This document shows positions 24,488-37,041 of a stretch of DNA of 64,000 nt, piece after piece; the stretch's first letter is position 1; each line of letters begins with the position of its first letter. Position numbers and translations under genes: made by a program. The stretch comes from Sipunculus nudus (taxonomy: Eukaryota; Annelida; Sipuncula; Golfingiida; Sipunculidae), in contig CM049307.1 of NCBI GenBank assembly GCA_026874595.1, positions 829,579 to 893,578 of the forward strand, read 5' to 3'. Below the pieces are notes generated by a model, which worked only from the letters and a program-made list of their open reading frames with translations, searched no databases and was not told the origin of the DNA.

Positions 24488-27400
24488 GTTATTACCCATG
24501 ACTGTCCATGTGTGTGACATCTCACAATGCAAATAGTTTATAATATTACCCATGACTGTCCATGTGTGTGACACCTCACAATACAGATAGTTTATAATCT
24601 ACAGCCCAGGTTATTACCCATGACTGTCCATGTGTGTGACACCTCACAATACTGATAGTTTATAATCTACAGCCCAGGTTATTACCCATGACTGTCCATG
24701 TGTGTGACACCTCACAATACAGATAGTTTATAATCTACAGCCCAGGTTATTTCCCATGACTGTCCATGTGTGTGACACCTCACAATGCAAATAGTTTATA
24801 ATCTACAGCCCAGGTTATTACCCATGACTGTCCATGTCTGTGACACCTCACAATGCAAATAGTTTATAATCTACAGCCCAGGTTATTACCCCTGACTGTC
24901 CATGTGTGTGACACCTCACAATGCAAATAGTTTATAATCTACAGCCCAGGTTATTACCCATGACTGTCCATGTCTGTGACACCTCACAATGCAGATAGTT
25001 TATAATCTACAGCCCAGGTTATTACCCATGACTGTTCATGTGTGTGACACCTCACAATGCAAATAGTTTATAATCTACAGCCCAGGTTATTACCCATGAC
25101 TGTCCATGTGTGTGACACCTCACAACACAGATAGTTTAAAATCTACAGCCCAGGTTATTACCCCTGACTGTCCATGTGTGTGACATCTCACAACACAGAT
25201 AGTTTATAATCTACAGCCCAGGTTATTACCCCTGACTGTCCATGTGTGTGACACCTCACAATGCAAATAGTTTATAATCTACAGCCCAGGTTATTACCCC
25301 TGACTGTCCATGTGTGTGACACCTCACAATACAGATTATAATCTACAGCCCAGGTTATTACCCATGACTGTCCATGTGTGTGACACCTCACAATACAGAT
25401 AGTTTATAATCTACAGCCCAGGTTATTACCCATGACTGTCCATGTGTGTGTGACACCTCACAATACAGATATTTTATAATCTACAGCCCAAGTTATTACC
25501 CATGACTGTCCATGTGTGTGACACCTCACAATGCAAATAGTTTATAATCTACAGCCCAGGTTATTACCCCTGACTGTCCATGTATGTGACACCTCACAAC
25601 TTAGATAGTTTATAATCTACAGCCCAGGTTATTACCCCTGACTGTCCATGTGTGTGTGACACCTCACAATACAGATAGTTTATAATCTACAGCCCAGGTT
25701 ATTACCCATGACTGTCCATGTGTGTGACACCTCACAATGCAAATAGTTTATAATCTACAGCCCAGGTTATTACCCATGACTGTCCATGTATGTGACACCT
25801 CACAACACAGAAAGTTTATAATCTACAGCCCAGGTTATTACCCCTGACTGTCCATGTGTGTGACACCTCACAATACAGATAGTTTATAATCTACAGCCCA
25901 AGTTATCACCCCTGACTGTCCATGTGTGTGACACCTCACAATGCAAATAGTTTATAATCTACAGCCCAGGTTATTACCCCTGACTGTCCATGTATGTGAC
26001 ACCTCACAACACAGATAGTTTAAAATCTACAGCCCAGGTTATTACCCCTGACTGTCCATGTGTGTGTGACACCTCACAACACAGATAGTTTATAATCTAC
26101 AGCCCAGGTTATCACCATTGACTGTCCATGTGTGTGACACCTCACATTACAGATAGTTTATAATCTACAGCCGAAGTTATCACCCATGACTGTCCATGTG
26201 TGTGTGACACCTCACAATACAAATAGCCAGGTTATTACCAATGACTGTCCATGTGTGTGTGACACCTCACAATACAGATAGTTTATAATCTACAGCCCAG
26301 GTTATTACCCATGACTGTCCATGTGTGTGTGACACCTCACAATACAGATAGTTTATATTCTACAGCCCAGGTTATTACCCATGACTGTCCATGTGTGTGT
26401 GACACCTCACAATACAGATATTTTATAATCTACAGCCCAGGTTATTACCCATGACTGTCCATGTGTGTGTGACACCTCACAATACAGATAATTTATAATC
26501 TACAGCCCAGGTTATTTCCTATGACTGTCCATGTGTGTGACACCTCACAATACAGATAGTTTATAATCTACAGCCCAGGTTATTACCTTGACTGTCCATG
26601 TGTGTGACACCTCACAATACAGATAGTTTATAATCTACAGCCCAGGTTATTACCCATGACTGTCCATGTGTGTGACACCTCACAATACAGATAGTTATTA
26701 ATCTACAGCCCAGGTTATTACCCATGACTGTCCATGTGTGTGTGACACCTCACAATGCAAATAGTTTATAATCTACAGCCCAGGTTATTACCCATGACTG
26801 TCCATGTATGATACACCTCACAACACAGATAGTTTATAATCTACAGCCCAGGTTATTACCCCTGACTGTCCATGTGTGTGACACCTCACAATACAGATAG
26901 TTTATAATCTACAGCCCAAGTTATCACCCATGACTGTCCATGTGTGTGTGACACCTCACAATACAAATAGCCAGGTTATTACCCATGACTGTCCATGTGT
27001 GTGTGACACCTCACAATACAGATAGTTTATAATCTACAGCCCAGGTTATTACCCATGACTGTCCATGTGTGTGTGACACCTCACAATGCAAATAGTTTAT
27101 AATCTACAGCCCAGGTTATTTCCCATGACTGTCCATGTGTGTGACACCTCACAATGCAAATAGTTTATAATCTACAGCCCAGGTTATTACCCATGACTGT
27201 CCATGTGTGTGACACCTCACAATGCAAATAGTTTATAATCTACAGCCCAGGTTATTACCCATGACTGTCCATGTGTGTGACACCTCACAATGCAAATAGT
27301 TTATAATCTACAGCCAAGGATATTACCCATGACTGTCCCTCTGTGTGACACCTCACAATGCAAATAGTTTATAATCTACAGCCCAGGTTATTACCCATGA

Positions 27401-28070
27401 CTGTCCATGTGTGTGACACCTCACAATGCAAATAGTTTATAATCTACAGCCCAGGTTGTTACCCCTGACTGTTCATGTGTGTGACATCTCACAATACAGA
27501 TAGTTTATAATCTACAGCCCAGGTTATTACCCATGACTGTCCATGTGTGTGACACCTCACAATGCAAATAGTTTATAATCTACAGCCCAGGTTATTACCC
27601 ATGACTGTCCATGTGTGTGACATCTCACAATGCAAATAGTTTATAATCTACAGCCCAGGTTATTTCCCATGACTGTCCATGTGTGTGACACCTCACAATG
27701 CAAATAGTTTATAATCTACAGCCCAGGTTATTACCCCTGACTGTACATGTGTGTGACATCTCACAATACAGATAGTTTATAATCTACAGCCCAGGTTATT
27801 ACCCATGACTGTCCATGTGTGTGTGACACCTCACAATACAGATAGTTTATAATCTACAGCCACGGTTATTAACCATGACTGTCCATGTGTGTGACATCTC
27901 ACAATGCACATAGTTTATAATCTACAGCCCAGGTTATTACCCCTGACTGTTCATGTGTGTGACATCTCACAATACAGATAGTTTATAATCTACAGCCATG
28001 GTTATTACCCATGACTGTCCATGTGTGTGACATCTCACAATGCACATAGTTTATAATCTACAGCCCAGGG
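24488..28070 (+). repeat. 68-bp minisatellite, about 52 copies
   Basis: The consensus unit opens GGTTATTACCCATGACTGTC, passes GTGTGTGACACCTCACAAT and ends ATAATCTACAGCCCA. Variants include ATGCAAATAG versus ATACAGATAG, an extra GT in the GTGTGTG run, and a few short units (e.g. 26222-26229 and 26963-26972) lacking about 20 bp. The period is not a multiple of three and no frame stays open. It lies in the intron between 21098 and 29096. Confidence 0.92.
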
Positions 28071-29095
28071 CCAGAAAGAGAACAAGATGGCCTGAAATCA
28101 GAATGACTATTTCACTTCAGTTTAACCTCTTAACAACGTTGTGGTAACAAAGCACAAAAACCTCAAGGTAAATGGTGTGAAAATGTTTTTGTTTTGTTGC
28201 CATAACTACCTGTCTAAGTAATCAGAACATGTTTAAGTGGTGAAAAATTCACTAGAACCAGAACACATTCACAGTTACAAAATATTTTTCCTGCCACTGC
28301 CCAGGGCTGCTCTCTGTGTGTCCATTAGAAGGGGGTGATTTCAAATGATTTTTAATGTCCATTGTCCTGAATAGTGGGATGTCTGCCATAGAGTAAAAAC
28401 ATTTGTTTAAACGAAAGACTGTCTGTTACGTGGGGTGTCCGCCCCAGAGGGATGTCTGTAGCTAGAGTTTCAAGGTAATACAGTATGGCTGCCAGGTAGT
28501 GATCTTTGAATTCCTTTTGCAGGCATTCAAGAATCATTCAAGCAATTGCCTGAAAAATTTTACCAACGATTGGCACCCATAATACAATATGGCTGCCAGT
28601 AAGCTATCTTGAATGTCCTTTCACTTGCATTATCTCAGTGACCCTTTTAGGTATTAGGGTGACATTTTTAATTGTTTGAGGTGATACATTTCAGCCTAGT
28701 CTCACATCCAGTATGGCCACAGAGCTATTGCTTTGAAGAATGGGGCTTTGTGGGGTCCTGATTGAGGACCTTTTAATATATATTAAAACAATAACAATAG
28801 AAATAAGCATATTTTGCATTTGCTAAAATTTTACAAAATTCCACTGAGCACAGTGACCCATTGGTGTGTGTTTAAAAATTATAAAGGTTTATATATATAG
28901 ATCTCCTTTGCTAGGTGAGTTATTGATTCAAACTACAGGTAAACCAGTCTTAAAGTTAAAGTTCATTATTTTTGTCAAGGCCTTGCAAAGGTTAAACTGC
29001 AACACTGGTTTACCTGTAGTTTGAATAAAGTCATGCAGCTGTAAGAATACCATATACAATAAAAGTACACAGTGAATGATTTCTGTTTTCTACAG
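28071..29095. other. Intron 3' part, no gene
   Basis: Unique-looking sequence includes a family A-like tail (GAGCACAGTGACCCATTGG near 28845) and an inverted pair, AACTACAGGTAAACCAGT (28930) versus ACTGGTTTACCTGTAGTTTG (29004), with a ~55-nt loop. A pyrimidine-rich acceptor precedes exon 29096. Confidence 0.45.
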
Positions 29096-29278
29096 CTGGA
29101 TCAGCCACTCAAATCTGGCAAGACCACAAATTATGAAGTACACATCTTTACTGGCACAAGGCTTGGTGCTGCCACCAAGGCTGATGTCAACATCAGCATC
29201 CATGGTGACAATGGCAAGGCACCAGAAGTATTACTGAAGGAGTCCAGGAACCACAAGATTAAATTTCAAAAGGGGCAG
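29096..29278 (+). CDS. Exon: first part of PLAT/LH2 domain
   Basis: Sixty-one codons, phase 0 at both ends. The acceptor is a strong pyrimidine tract ending TCTACAG and the donor is CAG|GTTAGT. The translation reads TTNYEVHIFTGTRLGAATKA then DVNISIHGDNGK, the typical opening of a PLAT (lipoxygenase homology) domain: beta strand YEVHIFTG, then A-D-V-N-I-S-I-x-G. It ends with KGQ, just before the E-D-I-F strand in the next exon. PLAT domains are beta-sandwich modules that bind membranes or protein partners. The intron behind it (4.1 kb) holds the 57-bp satellite. Confidence 0.9.
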
Positions 29279-29492
29279 GTTAGTCACAAGTGTGGTCTAA
29301 TGTTGATTGGAAGAAATACCCCTTGTACATATCACAGCATTTCTTTGCATTAACTGTATATATATTACAGTAGTTTGTGAAAACAACTTTATCTTGCAGT
29401 GTTAGAGTATTTTGTTATGTCAAGGTGTTTGGGTGTTCTGCTGAACTTTCAACAGCAGGAAATTCCTTTCAGGATCATAAATACAGTGTCTG

Positions 29493-29601
29493 CATTTAAG
29501 AGAGATGACTATATAACATTAAGACCTACCATGTTTACCCTGTGTTTTGTCTTCACCAGGAGGGTATATTTGACATTAAGACCTACTATGTTTACCCTGT
29601 G
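29493..29601 (+). repeat. Left fragment of 57-bp acceptor satellite
   Basis: About two units (CATTAAG at 29517 and 29574, spacing 57) of the satellite that resumes at 31725. It is separated from the main array by a family B insertion. Confidence 0.8.
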
Positions 29602-31718
29602 TTTTTTAGCAAACCTGTGAGCTTATGGGATGATGTGGCGTCGTCTGTCGTCCGGCGTCTGTACGTTAACCAATACTATCTTGAAAACGGCAAGAGTTAG
29701 CATCACTAAATTTTATGCAAAAAATTAGTCATCTAAAAAAACTATGGGATTCTGCTTATTTTTTGCATTTTCTTAGATTTTATAGGGGAAAAGCTAAAAA
29801 AGCTTTAAAAATCTTCTTCTCCAAAACTGTTCAGCCAAATTGTCCAATATTTCACAAAGATGTTTCCTGGAACAATCTCTCTCAAATTTGTTTGAATGGT
29901 TTAAGTTCGGTGATTTTTGGCCGAGTTACAGGAAGTTGAACTTAGTCATCTGTCCAAAAAAGTATACTAAAATTACAATCTCAGAAACGGCTGGAGCTAT
30001 CATCACCAAATTTCATGCCAGTGTTGGTCACATGAGTCATATCTGAAATTGGGGTATAGGTGGCGCCACCTGCATTGGCCTTTTTTGTACGGGGTCATCA
30101 GTGCATGTATCACACTGAAAGCTACAAAAAACTTCTTCTCTGAAACCATATGGCCAAATTGTTTAATATGGCACAGAAATGATCCTAGGGTAGTGCTTTC
30201 TGAAGTGTGTTAAAATGGTCTCTGTTCAGTGACTTTTGGCTCAGTTATGGGAAGCTGAATTTAGTCATATGCCATAACAGCCCATTTTAGCTCAGTGGCT
30301 ACAAAGATCTTCTTCTCAAAAACCACTGGGCCAAATTCTTAAATCTTACACATTAATTATCCTCAGATGTTGATAATTCAAGTTGGTTCAAATGGTTTTG
30401 GTTCAGCCTGTTTGCTGTATCTTCCTATATGAGTTATAAACCTGCAAAACGTTTTTTGACTGACGCCACTGAGGCCAATTTGTTAAATATTTTACAAGAA
30501 TAATCCCCTGAATAATTCTTATAATAATTATCTTTTATGGTTCCAAAGAATGAATTTTGGCTGAATTATAAAGGTTGAATTAAGTCATTTTACCATATAT
30601 GTTAGCTGTGTAAAGCAGCTTCATCTAGCCTGGCACCAGTTTATCAGCATCTGTTACATCATGCCTCTAGACCTTCAGATTTCAGGTTATCTATGGTTAA
30701 TATTGACAAGAATTTTTTTAAAAGCTTTTCAGAAATGTAGATTTATTATTTTAGATATTCTTCATAAATTTATTTCAAAGTTATTTCAAGTAGGGACCAC
30801 TTTTGTGTACAGATAGCAGCATTTGGTTTACCATTGGCAGATTGCCAGTGCCTTGATGTTAGCCATTTGCCAAGATGATGTCAGCTCTATAAATAGTTTT
30901 GGCACAGTGCCAGGATTGAAAGAAGTGCTGCCAGGTTTAGGTCAAGAGTTCACTTCGCGCAGTAGGGGCATTCTTTTTATAGCTTTGGCAGACTGCCTGC
31001 TGCATCAGATTTGTCACCAAAGTTCAACCTGTATCTATTTATAGCTTTTGCAGACTGCCTGCTGCATCAGATTTGGCACCAAAGTTCAGCCTGTATATAT
31101 TTATAGCTTTGGCAGACTGCCAACTGTGTCAGATTATGCTACAGGTCAATAGTTCACTCAGTGCAGTAGCTTGAGGCAGCAATTTGCCCCAGTTCACTTG
31201 GGGGCTACTGCCTTACTCACTTAAGCCTGGTTAGCCCAGTGCATCAAACTCAAGGGAAGTTGCCACCTACATTGACTTTTGCATAGTGCATGCGCCTGCT
31301 TATTTCTTCAGAGGAATTTGTTACATCAGCCTGAAATTGGGCATAATTACACATATTGGGTAGCTTTATCACGTACAAGACTTGTGGCGCCACATACAAT
31401 AACTTTTGCACAGTGTATGTCCCTGCTAATTTCGCAGGAGGGGTTTGACATATCAGTCTGACATTGGGCATATATGTGTATCTATGCATTGTGTACAAGA
31501 CTGGTGGTGCCAGCTACAATCATTTTTGTTTTGTATGCACCCATGCCAGAATTTCAGCAGTGATGTTTGTGTAATTGTTACTTGTTCAAAGTGTTAAGTA
31601 CTTGCATTCTTCATATCCATGTTACACAAGTTCTTGAAAAGTAATGGTTCAGCATTGAAGCATTGTACCTGGTGTAATCCCATTGCACAGGTTTGCATTA
31701 GGCCTGTAGGCCTTGCTC
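29602..31718 (+). mobile_element. Family B dispersed repeat, complete-looking, inserted in the 57-bp array
   Basis: The head TTTTTTAGCAAACCTGTGAGC is followed by GTCGTCTGTCGTCC, short phrases such as TTCTTCTCCAAAACTGT, GGTGGCGCCACCTGC at 30060-30073, GCAGACTGCCTGCTGCATCA tandem repeats at 30960-31110, and the tail GCACAGGTTTGCATTAGGCC TGTAGGCCTTG. AACCTGTG near the head is inverted as CACAGGTT near the tail, and the tail has an AGGCCT-GT-AGGCCT hairpin. Non-coding; class unassigned. The 57-bp repeats flank it on both sides. Confidence 0.72.
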
Positions 31719-31724
31719 TAGTAC

Positions 31725-33378
31725 AGTAGGATATAGTTGACATTAGGACCTACCATGTTTACCCTGTGCTTTGTTTTGTTCAGGAGGATATATTTGACAT
31801 TAAGACCTACTATGTTAACCGTGTGCTTTGTCTTGTTCAGGAGGACATATTTGACATTAAGACCTACTATGTTTACCCTGTGCTTTGTTTTGTTCAGGAA
31901 GAAATATTTGACATTAAGACCTACAATGTTAACTGTGTGCTTTGTCTTGTTCAAGAGGATCTTTTGACATGAAGACCTACTATGTTTACCCTGTGCTTTG
32001 TCTTGTTCAGGAAGATATATTTGACTTTAAGACCTACTATGTTTACCCTGTGCTTTGTTTTGTTCAGGAGGATATATTTGACATTAAGACCTACTATGTT
32101 AACCGTGTGCTTTGTCGTGTTCAGGAGGATATATTTGACGTTAAGACCTACTATGTTTACCCTGTGCTTTGTTTTGTTCAGGAGGATGTATTTGACATGA
32201 AGACCTACTTTGCTTACCCTGTGCTCTGTCTTGTTAAGGAGGATATATTTGACATGAAGACTTACTATATTTACCCTGTGCTTGGTCTTGTTCAGGAGGA
32301 TATATAGTTGACATTTAAGGCCTACTATATTTACCGTGTACTTGTCTTGTTCAGGAAGATATATATCACATTAAGACCTACTTTATTTACCCTGTGCTTT
32401 GTCTTGTTTAGAAGTTTATATTTTACATTAAGACCTATGTTGTTTACCCTGTGCTTGGTCTTGTTCAGGAGCGTATATTTGACATTAAGACCTACTATGT
32501 TAACTGTGTGCTTTGTTTTGTTTAGGAGGATATATTTGACATTAAGATCTACTATATTTACCCTGTGCTATGTCTTGTTAAGGAGGATAAAGTTGACATT
32601 AAGACCTACTATGTTAACCGTGTGCTTTGTTTTCTTCAGGAGGATATATTTGACATTAAGACCTACTATGTTTACCCTGTGCTTGGTCTTGTTCAGGAGC
32701 GTATATTTGACATTAAGACCTACTATGTTAACCCTGTGCTTTGTTTTGTTTAGGAGCGTATATTTGACATTAAGACCTACTATGTTTACCCTGTGCTTTG
32801 TTTTGTTTAGGAGGATAAAGATGACATTAAGACCTACTATGTGAACCGTGTGCTTTGTTTTCTTCAGGAGCGTATATTTGACATTAGGCCTACTATATTT
32901 ACCCTGTGCTATGTCTTGTTAAGGAGGATAAAGTTGACATTAAGACCTACTATGTTAACCGTGTGCTTTGTTTTCTTCAGGAGCGTATATTTGACATTAA
33001 GACCTACTATATTTACCCTGTGCTATGTCTTGTTAAGGAGGATAAAGTTGACATTAAGACCTACTATGTTAACCGTGTGCTTTGTTTTCTTCAGGAGGAT
33101 ATATTTGACATGAAGACTTACTATATTTACCCTGTGCTTTGTTTTGTTCTGGAGGATGTATTTGACATGACCTACTATGTTTACCCTGTGCACTGTCTTG
33201 TTCAGGAGGATATATAGTTGACATTTAAGGCCTACTATATTTACCGTGTACTTGTCTTGTTCAGGAAGATATATATCACATTAAGACCTACTTTATTTAC
33301 CCTGTGCTTTGTCTTGTTCAGAAGTATATATTTCACATTAAGACCTATGTTGTTTACCCTGTGCTTTGTCTTGTTCAG
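31725..33378 (+). repeat. 57-bp satellite made of the PLAT exon acceptor
   Basis: About 29 units. Each consists of CTTTGTCTTGTTCAG (15 nt, a good 3' splice site) and about 42 nt starting GAGGATATATTTGACATTAA that match the first bases of exon 33379-33457. Because 57 is divisible by 3, long stretches stay open in two frames; the frame shared with the exon reads VQEDIFDIKTYYVYPVLCL per unit. Indels and a few stops (e.g. after 32307) break it. The array runs directly into the genuine exon. Confidence 0.93.
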
Positions 33379-33457
33379 GAGGATATATTTGACATCAAGA
33401 CCTACTTTGTAGGACCTGTGAGGAAAATCACTATTGGCCATTCAAGGACTGAATTAG
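33379..33457 (+). CDS. Exon: middle of PLAT/LH2 domain
   Basis: A 79-nt exon starting in phase 0 and ending in phase 1. It encodes EDIFDIKTYFVGPVRKITIG followed by HSRTEL, the conserved PLAT strand pair (x-D-x-F-x-I ... L/V-x-K-I-x-I-G-H). The acceptor is CTTTGTCTTGTTCAG and the donor GTCAGT. Joined to the next exon it restores the family motif in which Leu-Gly is followed by an aromatic Gly-Trp-Tyr-Leu block. The 29 or so 57-bp units immediately upstream each copy this acceptor and the first ~42 nt of the exon, so this is the authentic, last and most complete member of the array. Confidence 0.88.
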
Positions 33458-33737
33458 GTCAGTAATGTGAGAAATTACTCATTAGAAAATGAATCTCCAA
33501 TTACAAGGATTAAAAAATATGATACTGGCACACATGCATATGAACAGCTTTTTTTAGTACTTTACATCCCCTCATGTATGTTATTTGAAGTTTCTTTGAA
33601 TCCCAGATAAGTGTTTGGAAGGACGCAAGTGGTAAAATCCATTTAATTTTTTAATCAACACTTCAATTCTCCTCTTGTTCTTTTCATGTACTGTAATTTG
33701 TAACAGTCTGCGACTCCTCAGTAAAAGCCATGTTCAT
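33458..33737. other. Intron 5' part, no feature
   Basis: Sequence between the PLAT exon and the next family A element; nothing recognised. Confidence 0.5.
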
Positions 33738-34822
33738 TTTAGGCTCAGCTGACTATAAGTCATCTGAGCCATAGTCTAGGTCCATTGTCCGTCGTCTGTC
33801 TGTCCATCTGTAGGTGTGGCATGTTTTGAAACCGTAAGACTTAGGAATCCAAAATTTGACATAATGTTAGATGTCCCAAATATCTCCAACCAAGCCGAAA
33901 ATTTGGTCTTTGCAACTTTGTTCCTTTGAGAAATTAAGGAAAAACCTTAATTGTTTTGTTAAAAACCTATTTTCACACTTCAGGACTGCCTATTATCAAA
34001 ACCACTCATTTGTTTTTCCTCATATTTACCATAAATATTCCTCTATATAGCTTATGTACATGCCAGAAATTTGGTCTGTATTATATAATTTGAAAATGTT
34101 ATTGGCCCAAATATATTGCACTTTGTAAAAAATCAGGAAAAATATTTGGTCACTGTTAAAGCTGGGGACTTCTTTTCAGTAATATAACTTTAATTAATCA
34201 AAATTTAATTGTATACCCAAAATTAGATCAAAATCTTTTAAATTTTTTAAAATATTAGCAAAAATATAAAATTAGTACCTTAAATTTTGTCCAAATTTGA
34301 CAATGGCACTTTTTTTCTCGTAAATATATTTAATTAATTTTTCACAGCCAGGATACATGTGGATTTAATCTGTTGAATTCTTATTTTTTTTAAGTAAATG
34401 CTTAAAAATTTTTCTTTTGAAGTTTTTCAGATGCTCTTATGTATTTGCATTTTGTATATCCAAGACCCCACTTATTAGTGATGCAGCACTGGCAGAACAC
34501 CCCTGCTATAATAAACATACACTTATTCTCATGGGCCCTACCCAAACACCCCCCCCCCAACCACCACCATCACCAATTATATTGCAATACATGGTTTGTT
34601 ATTGTCCACTGTATTTCTTTAAATGTAAAGCTGTTTTTTATCCAATGTGCACAACTTTTCTTAAAATATCTATTCAAGAAGTAATCCAAGAGATGTCATG
34701 TTGTTCTGATGTAAATATTTAAGAAATTATTTCCTTTTAAATAATTAAACAAAATATAAATTAACCCATCAGTAGGTATAATTTAAAAATATATGAAACA
34801 ATCATGGATAAATAAAGGTGCA

Positions 34823-34856
<34 letters not shown>

Positions 34857-35041
34857 GATATACTGTAAATATTAGTAATTTCATAAACTTAAAAAAAAAT
34901 GACTTTACAAAAGGAAAAAAAAGGATCTAATGCAAATATTTGTTAATTTTTTTCCTTTCTCAGTAGAATGGAAATTAAAGTTATTTGCTTTGTTTTCCAT
35001 CTCTCTGCCTGTTTTAAATATTTAAAAATAATTTCATTTTA
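33738..35041 (+). mobile_element. Family A element, 5' part
   Basis: The head is TTTTAGGCTCAGCTGACTAT with the usual series of phrases, a poly-C run near 34549, a (TA)n tract at about 34828-34853, and GTAGAATGGAAATTAAAG at 34963 (shared with 42222). The copy is split at 35041/35042 by a Helitron-like element. Confidence 0.7.
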
Positions 35042-36572
35042 TCCCCAGACAAAGTCAGGGAATACAATGTTTTCATACCGGTCTTGCTGCCGCCGCCGCA
35101 TATAAATCTTGTTGGTGTGATAAATAAAAAAAATATTTCATTGATTTTTATCAAACTTGGTATATTTACAATATGGGTGAGAGGACGACGCCTATTTAAA
35201 ATGAGGTCATGACCTTTGCTAGGAGTGTCCTTGACCTTGAATAGATCCCGTTTTGGGGAAAATCACACAAATTCTTAAATTTCTCAAGAAATCTTGCATG
35301 GATTGATCCCAAAATCAAATTGATCAAAGATCATGGATAGGGTTGTCATGTTCCAGAAACTAGTGGCACCACCTATTATTCTTTACTTGTTTTTGTGCCT
35401 TTTAATACCCCCAAAATTGCTATTTGACAGTACTGTGAGCATTATAAGTAAAAAACTAATGGACAAATTTCTTTTATATTATGCATATACATAGATATGG
35501 GTTATGGGATGATGTTTATTTAAATCAGGGTCATGACCTTTCCTATGATAGTGGCCTTGACCTTGAATATTGCTACATATGGTGAAAGTCACACAAAATC
35601 ATTAATATCTCAATAAAGGATGCATGGATTGGTCCAAAAATTAACTTGACCGAAGATCTTGGATAGTTTTGTCATGTACCGGAAACTGGTGGCGCCACCA
35701 AATCAAAAACTTATGGACAGATTTCTTTCATATTATGCATATACATAGACATGGGTTATGGGATGATGTATATATAAATTGGGGTCATGACCTTTCCTAT
35801 TAAAGTGGCCTTGACCTTGAAAAATTGCCATATATGGTGAAAATTACTCAAAATCATTAATATCTCAATAAGGGATGCATGGATTGGTCCAAAAATCAAC
35901 TTGTTTGAAGATCTTGGATAGTATTGTCATGTACCAGAAACAGGTGGCGCCACCTGTTATTCTTTTACTTGTTTTTGTGCCGTTTTATACCCCCATCATT
36001 GACACTTAACAGTACTGTGAGCATTATAGTCGAACATAATGGACAGATTTCTTTCATATTATGCATATACATAGTCATGGGTTATGGGATGATGTATATA
36101 AAAATTGGGGTCATGACCTTTCTTATTAGAGTGGCCTTGAATATTGCCATATATGGTGAAAATCACACAAAATCATTAATATCTCAGTAAGGGATGCATG
36201 GATTGGTCCAAAAATCAACTTGACCAAAGATCTTGGATAGTTTTGTCATGTACCGGAAACTGGTAGCACCACCTGTTATTCTTTTACCTGTTTTCTTGCC
36301 GTTTAATACCCCATCATTGCCACATTGACCTACTGTGAGCATTATAAGTCAAAAACTAATGGACCGATTTCTTTCATATTTTGCATATACATAAACATGG
36401 GTTAGTTGAAATGGGTTGTTGAAATTGGGGCATGACCTTTTTTATGAGAGTGACCTTTTCTATGAGAGTGGTCTGATATTAATTGTTGCTGAAGATGGGG
36501 GGGGGGTTTCTTAAAGGGGTGGATTAATTGTTTGGGGATACTATGGTACCTGCGGAGCCAAGAAATATCTAG
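35042..36572 (+). mobile_element. Non-autonomous Helitron-like element (family C), second copy
   Basis: It starts TCCCCAGACAAAGTCAGGG after an A and ends ...AAGAAATATCTAG before a T. The 3' hairpin is decayed (GGTACC-TGC-GGAGCC). The body holds about four ~330-bp units with TGACCTTGACCTTGAA and GGTGGCGCCACC (35688, 35942); one unit is shortened near 35700. It has the same termini and insertion rule as 15973-17605 and is also nested in family A. Confidence 0.78.
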
Positions 36573-36832
36573 TTTAAATTTAAATTTTGTCCTTTATGGA
36601 TATATGCAGAGGTGCTGTAACTCCAACCAGTCCCTGTAAGCACCAATGAATTTAATTCTGTATTATGTATTTATATCCAAAGGTGTTGTAACTCTCCCCC
36701 CCCCCCCCCCCTGACATTGAGCCCTAGTCCCTGAGCACTGAGGATAGTACTTTTATTGCTACTCAAAAAATCTATGGTGATGCAGTTATAACTTTCACAA
36801 TCAGCTGAGCACTTTGACCCATGGGTCCCTTG
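36573..36832 (+). mobile_element. Family A element, 3' end
   Basis: Family A resumes after the Helitron-like insertion and ends CAGCTGAGCACTTTGACCCA then TGGGTCCCTTGTT. It includes a poly-C run at about 36698. Confidence 0.65.
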
Positions 36833-37041
36833 TTATTACTGTAGCTTATTTGTAGATTCTGTATGACAGCAAGTCATCCCTTTTGGGGGGGGGGGTTATA
36901 TGCACACATATGCTGTTAATAGTGTAAACATAACATTGATAATTGATGTCAAATTATATTTCTCAGCAATTAAAGATCACAGAGGACACATTTTTGGTCA
37001 TCAATTATTCATTGCTTAATGAAATTTTTAATCTATAAAAG

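Noticed and set aside
24488-28070. CRISPR-like appearance of regularly repeated 68-bp units
   Set aside because: There are no unique spacers between short repeats; the whole unit repeats, and the genome is eukaryotic with no cas genes.
24488-29278. Derivation of the 68-bp minisatellite from the acceptor of exon 29096
   Set aside because: Only TCTACAGC is shared, which is too short, and the exon sequence does not follow.
31718-33441. Plus- and minus-strand frames through the 57-bp array (e.g. 32308-32844)
   Set aside because: Several frames are open at once, as expected from a 57-bp period without stops. Only the exon at 33379 has PLAT-domain continuity.
34828-34853. TA dinucleotide run as a regulatory element
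   Set aside because: A simple microsatellite in a repeat; no supporting context.
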